A DNA stretch of 21,431 bases. Origin: a virus. The stretch spans positions 1 through 21,431 of the IMG/VR virus record IMGVR_UViG_3300037493_002390; one strand, given 5' to 3'. Every line of letters begins with the position of its first letter. The stretch's first letter is position 1. Both the position numbers and the translations under genes were made by a program. Shown here piece by piece: positions 19,580 to 21,431 of this stretch. The notes under the pieces were generated by a model that did no database searches, was not told the origin of the DNA, and worked only from the letters and a program-made list of their open reading frames with translations.

Positions 19580-20217
19580 TGATTTCGGTTAATTATCGCC
19601 CACTCTAGGCACTTATCAATTCGCTCCGTCTGCTTCACGTCTTTGCCATACTCTCGGCTGTACCATGAATGTATGCCAATAGGTTTGTCATTGATGTTTA
19701 TCACGGTGCTAATCCCATCTGTTGAAGTTATCTTGGTAAAGTTAGCGTGTTTGAAGTTTAAATGTAACCAATAGAATAACCCTGCAAACGGCTCATCTAC
19801 ATTGCCATTCTTTTCGCATTGGTTAGCGTAGTCATAAACTTTTGACTGGTCAAATTTTGACAACTTAGTTTTAATCATGTCCACGTTAAAAACATTAAAG
19901 AACGGATTGACGTGGAAGAATGACTTGTCTCTATGGCTAATCACTCCCTTATCGGGAACACCACAATACGCAAAGTCATTTCGTATCATGTCAGCAATTA
20001 CTTGGTCAATTAAGTCTTCATTGGTCACAAAGAAATCTTCGTCAGCGTTTACGATTATGCCGTTGTAGTTTTCAAGTATGTGAAGCAAGTAGGTCAGCGC
20101 ACCATGAAAGCCTGTAAATTGTTGCAACCTCACGAACGTATTATCGTCACGCCATAATGATTTTGCAAGGCTGTAAAGTTTATCGTTTGCGCTTCGGGTT
20201 ATAATTGTTTTCTTCAT
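19576..20217 (-). CDS. GT-A-like glycosyltransferase (213 aa)
   Basis: The region ILENYNGIIVNADEDFFVTN (about 47-66) has the hydrophobic-strand plus D-x-D (D59-E60-D61) signature of GT-A enzymes. It is followed by DFAYCGVPDKG and HVNPFFNVFNVDMI, and ends with IGIHSWYSREYG, the usual C-terminal His/Trp segment. I cannot name the CAZy family. Two further glycosyltransferase genes follow, coupled by ATGA, so the three probably act in sequence on one acceptor. Confidence 0.7.
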   Translation of the reverse strand: MKKTIITRSANDKLYSLAKSLWRDDNTFVRLQQFTGFHGALTYLLHILENYNGIIVNADEDFFVTNEDLIDQVIADMIRNDFAYCGVPDKGVISHRDKSFFHVNPFFNVFNVDMIKTKLSKFDQSKVYDYANQCEKNGNVDEPFAGLFYWLHLNFKHANFTKITSTDGISTVININDKPIGIHSWYSREYGKDVKQTERIDKCLEWAIINRNQ

Positions 20218-20513
20218 TCTGACTTATAGTTTTCGTTGTAGTATTGTTCTGCATCTTCATTACACCCTTGATTAAACTCGCCTTTATCATAAGCATCAAT
20301 TATCTGCTCCTTCTCCATTTCTTTGGCTTGTCTTATTAAAGCATCAAACTTAAACGAAGGGTTGGCTTGTTGTATTTTTTCAACTAACCATTGTACTGCT
20401 GTCTGTTTATTTTCCATTTGTTTCGCTTGTTCAAGTATTGAATGCCAAGTCAACTTATCTTTAGGTGTTTCCCATAGTTTCTCAAATAACCAGTCTACTG
20501 ATGTCTGTTTCAT
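20214..20513 (-). CDS. Small protein with a 34-residue tandem duplication (99 aa)
   Basis: Residues 2-35 and 36-69 are two copies of a helical unit with K-Q-T-x-V-x-W-L-x-E-K at the start and Q-A-K-x-M-E near the end. After the repeats come EQIIDAYDKGEFNQGC and an acidic tail. The motif MEKEQIIDAY is frequent in small Bacteroidota phage proteins. The function is unknown. It is coupled by ATGA on both sides within the glycosyltransferase cassette. Confidence 0.6.
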   Translation of the reverse strand: MKQTSVDWLFEKLWETPKDKLTWHSILEQAKQMENKQTAVQWLVEKIQQANPSFKFDALIRQAKEMEKEQIIDAYDKGEFNQGCNEDAEQYYNENYKSE

Positions 20514-20851
20514 ATTATTTTTTTATAAATATCAATCCTACATTTTATAAACTCGCATAATTCATATTTTTCCTGCGCCTTAAATTCAATCAATGCTTTA
20601 GTCAAAGCGTATTTATTTACCTTTAAAATCTCGGCATCGCTACTATTGTACTTCGCTATGTTAGTCGTATAATATTTGCGCATAGAAACCATCGCATCAA
20701 CTAAGCATGAACTGCAATTACCTTTTAATTTCTTGTTGAAAATTAGTGTGTAGTAATATCGGATAGTAACTCCGCTTACATTGTTGACGCTACCTTTTGA
20801 GATTACATTCTCATTCAACTCATTTAAAAAAGATAGGCTTCTCACTTCCAT
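20510..20851 (-). CDS. Hypothetical protein at the head of the cassette (113 aa)
   Basis: Not recognised. From the ATG at 20851 it reads MEVRSLSFLNELNENVISKG and carries a YYYTLIFNKKLKGNCSSCLVDA segment with a CxxC, then ALTKALIEFKAQEKYELCEF. The CxxC plus a late Cys could bind zinc, but the set is incomplete. A start at 20884 would lie upstream of the promoter -7 box and is rejected. With the chosen start the mRNA would have almost no leader. Confidence 0.55.
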   Translation of the reverse strand: MEVRSLSFLNELNENVISKGSVNNVSGVTIRYYYTLIFNKKLKGNCSSCLVDAMVSMRKYYTTNIAKYNSSDAEILKVNKYALTKALIEFKAQEKYELCEFIKCRIDIYKKII

Positions 20852-20855
20852 AAGG

Positions 20856-20863
20856 CAAATATA
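20856..20863 (-). promoter_or_regulatory. Promoter of the glycosyltransferase cassette (-7 element)
   Basis: Minus-strand TATATTTG lies 5 bp upstream of the ATG at 20851. An ATTG (20881-20884 region) stands in the -33 place at 18-bp spacing, one mismatch from consensus. Transcription would start at or next to the ATG. Confidence 0.6.
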
Positions 20864-20875
20864 ACTAAAGTATTT

Positions 20876-20904
20876 AAAAAACAATAGCCACTCGAAAGTG
20901 GCTA
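20876..20904 (-). terminator. Intrinsic terminator with UUCG tetraloop
   Basis: TAGCCACT-TTCG-AGTGGCTA (8-bp stem, read leftward) is followed after two to three bases by six T (20881-20876). It ends the tail-tube-like transcript about 30 bp after that gene's stop. Its distal edge overlaps the -33 region of the next promoter. Confidence 0.85.
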
Positions 20905-20933
20905 AAGTTTATGCAACTAAGGGAGCGAGAAGA

Positions 20934-21431
20934 CTAAGCTACTGGTGCGCTGATGTTATCCAAGTAAGCGATTGAAGTAGCCAAAGAACCGCCATTCAAG
21001 AAGTATTTTGGTAAGTAGCGTTGCTCACCGCTAAGTGTCAACAACATTCCTGTGTCATCTTGTAAAGCCGTTCCAGTTCCACCTGCGAATGCCGATGCTT
21101 TCAAACCTTTGTCCAGTCCGTAGACTTCAACTTGGTCGTTTTCGTTTTGGAAAATAACAATCAAATCCTTTGCTTTAAACAAAGTCTCAACTGCTTCACG
21201 TTCAGCAGGTGTAGCTGTAAAGATTTTAATCGCTGCGCTGTGGTTGAATGTGTTGGTGTTATCACCAATCACGCCTTCAATAACACCGTTGTGAGTGTAG
21301 TCTTTGCCTGTAACCGTAATCAACTTATAAGCGTCACTAGAATTGTCAACGCCCATTGTAATGGTGTTAACGTATCCGTTGCCGTCAGTTGTTGTGCTTA
21401 CGACTTGGCTCTTTTGCGTTACCCAAACTCT
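20934..21431 (-). CDS. Virion structural protein, probable tail tube, 5' end cut off
   Basis: The frame is open to the right edge, so residues before RVWVTQKSQVVSTTTDGN lie outside; the ATG at 21356 is only internal. The visible part is beta-rich (YKLITVTGKDYTHNGVIEG, LIVIFQNENDQVEVYGLDKG, AGGTGTALQDDTGMLLTLSG) and ends LATSIAYLDNISAPVA. This style fits tail tube or similar self-assembling virion proteins of siphophages. It is followed by a strong terminator, as often seen after a highly expressed structural gene. The exact role is inferred. Confidence 0.55.
   Translation of the reverse strand, partial: RVWVTQKSQVVSTTTDGNGYVNTITMGVDNSSDAYKLITVTGKDYTHNGVIEGVIGDNTNTFNHSAAIKIFTATPAEREAVETLFKAKDLIVIFQNENDQVEVYGLDKGLKASAFAGGTGTALQDDTGMLLTLSGEQRYLPKYFLNGGSLATSIAYLDNISAPVA

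Noticed and set aside
1-21431. tRNA, rRNA, integrase or attachment site
   Set aside because: I saw no cloverleaf, rRNA segment, tyrosine or serine recombinase motif, or duplicated tRNA end by eye. A tRNAscan and profile search would settle it.

Overview
The window is a stretch of a tailed bacteriophage (or prophage) genome, most likely infecting a member of the Bacteroidota. The phage assignment rests on a portal protein, a large tail fibre, a holin, an M15-type endolysin, ERF and Gp157. The host assignment rests on several features together: AT-rich DNA, A-rich leaders without Shine-Dalgarno sites, repeated matches to the Bacteroidota promoter consensus (TTTG, 19-20 bp, TAnnTTTG), a BT4734/VirE-N-type primase domain, and tail-fibre repeats of a type common in phages of that phylum. 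All convincing genes lie on the minus strand, so transcription runs from right (21.4 kb) to left. No integrase, terminase, major capsid or tape measure gene is in view. I saw no tRNA, rRNA, CRISPR array or insertion sequence.

Right-hand module, read in transcription order (21.4 to 11.6 kb). It starts with a partial structural gene, probably a tail tube protein, closed by a strong UUCG-loop terminator. A new promoter, with almost no leader, starts a cassette in which many starts overlap the preceding stop: two small proteins, a GT-A-like glycosyltransferase, a beta-1,4-galactosyltransferase (GT7) and a GT25 glycosyltransferase. The GT25 domain has no ATG, GTG or TTG start of its own. It can be read in full only through a -1 shift at a run of nine A in the overlapping 111-codon gene. 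The portal, a probable head-tail connector, a BppU-like protein, a 755-residue tail fibre, a small protein, a holin, an M15 endolysin and an overlapping pair of membrane/coiled-coil proteins (spanin-like) follow.

Middle (11.6 to 8.0 kb). A promoter with helically phased A/T tracts leads into a run of very small early genes, many with a shared AAACCAAAC-like leader. These include a 40-residue membrane peptide, a helix-turn-helix protein, a ribbon-helix-helix-like protein, an SSB-like protein and the ERF recombinase. The largest gene-free stretch (9708-9981, 274 bp) holds a consensus promoter and a long imperfect inverted repeat. Downstream of ERF (8049-7903), a consensus promoter, two interleaved inverted repeats and a U-tract hairpin outline a structured RNA or attenuator of about 110 nt.

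Left-hand module (7.9 to 0 kb). This is the replication and modification block: an HNH endonuclease, Gp157, two small unknowns, a cytosine-type methyltransferase, a replisome-organiser-like protein, a fused primase-helicase, a PD-(D/E)XK-like nuclease, a VRR-NUC nuclease, a DEDDy exonuclease with a zinc ribbon, an HNH-like gene, an acidic small protein and a partial adenine/N4-cytosine methyltransferase. Together they look able to start replication, anneal and trim DNA and mark it against restriction.
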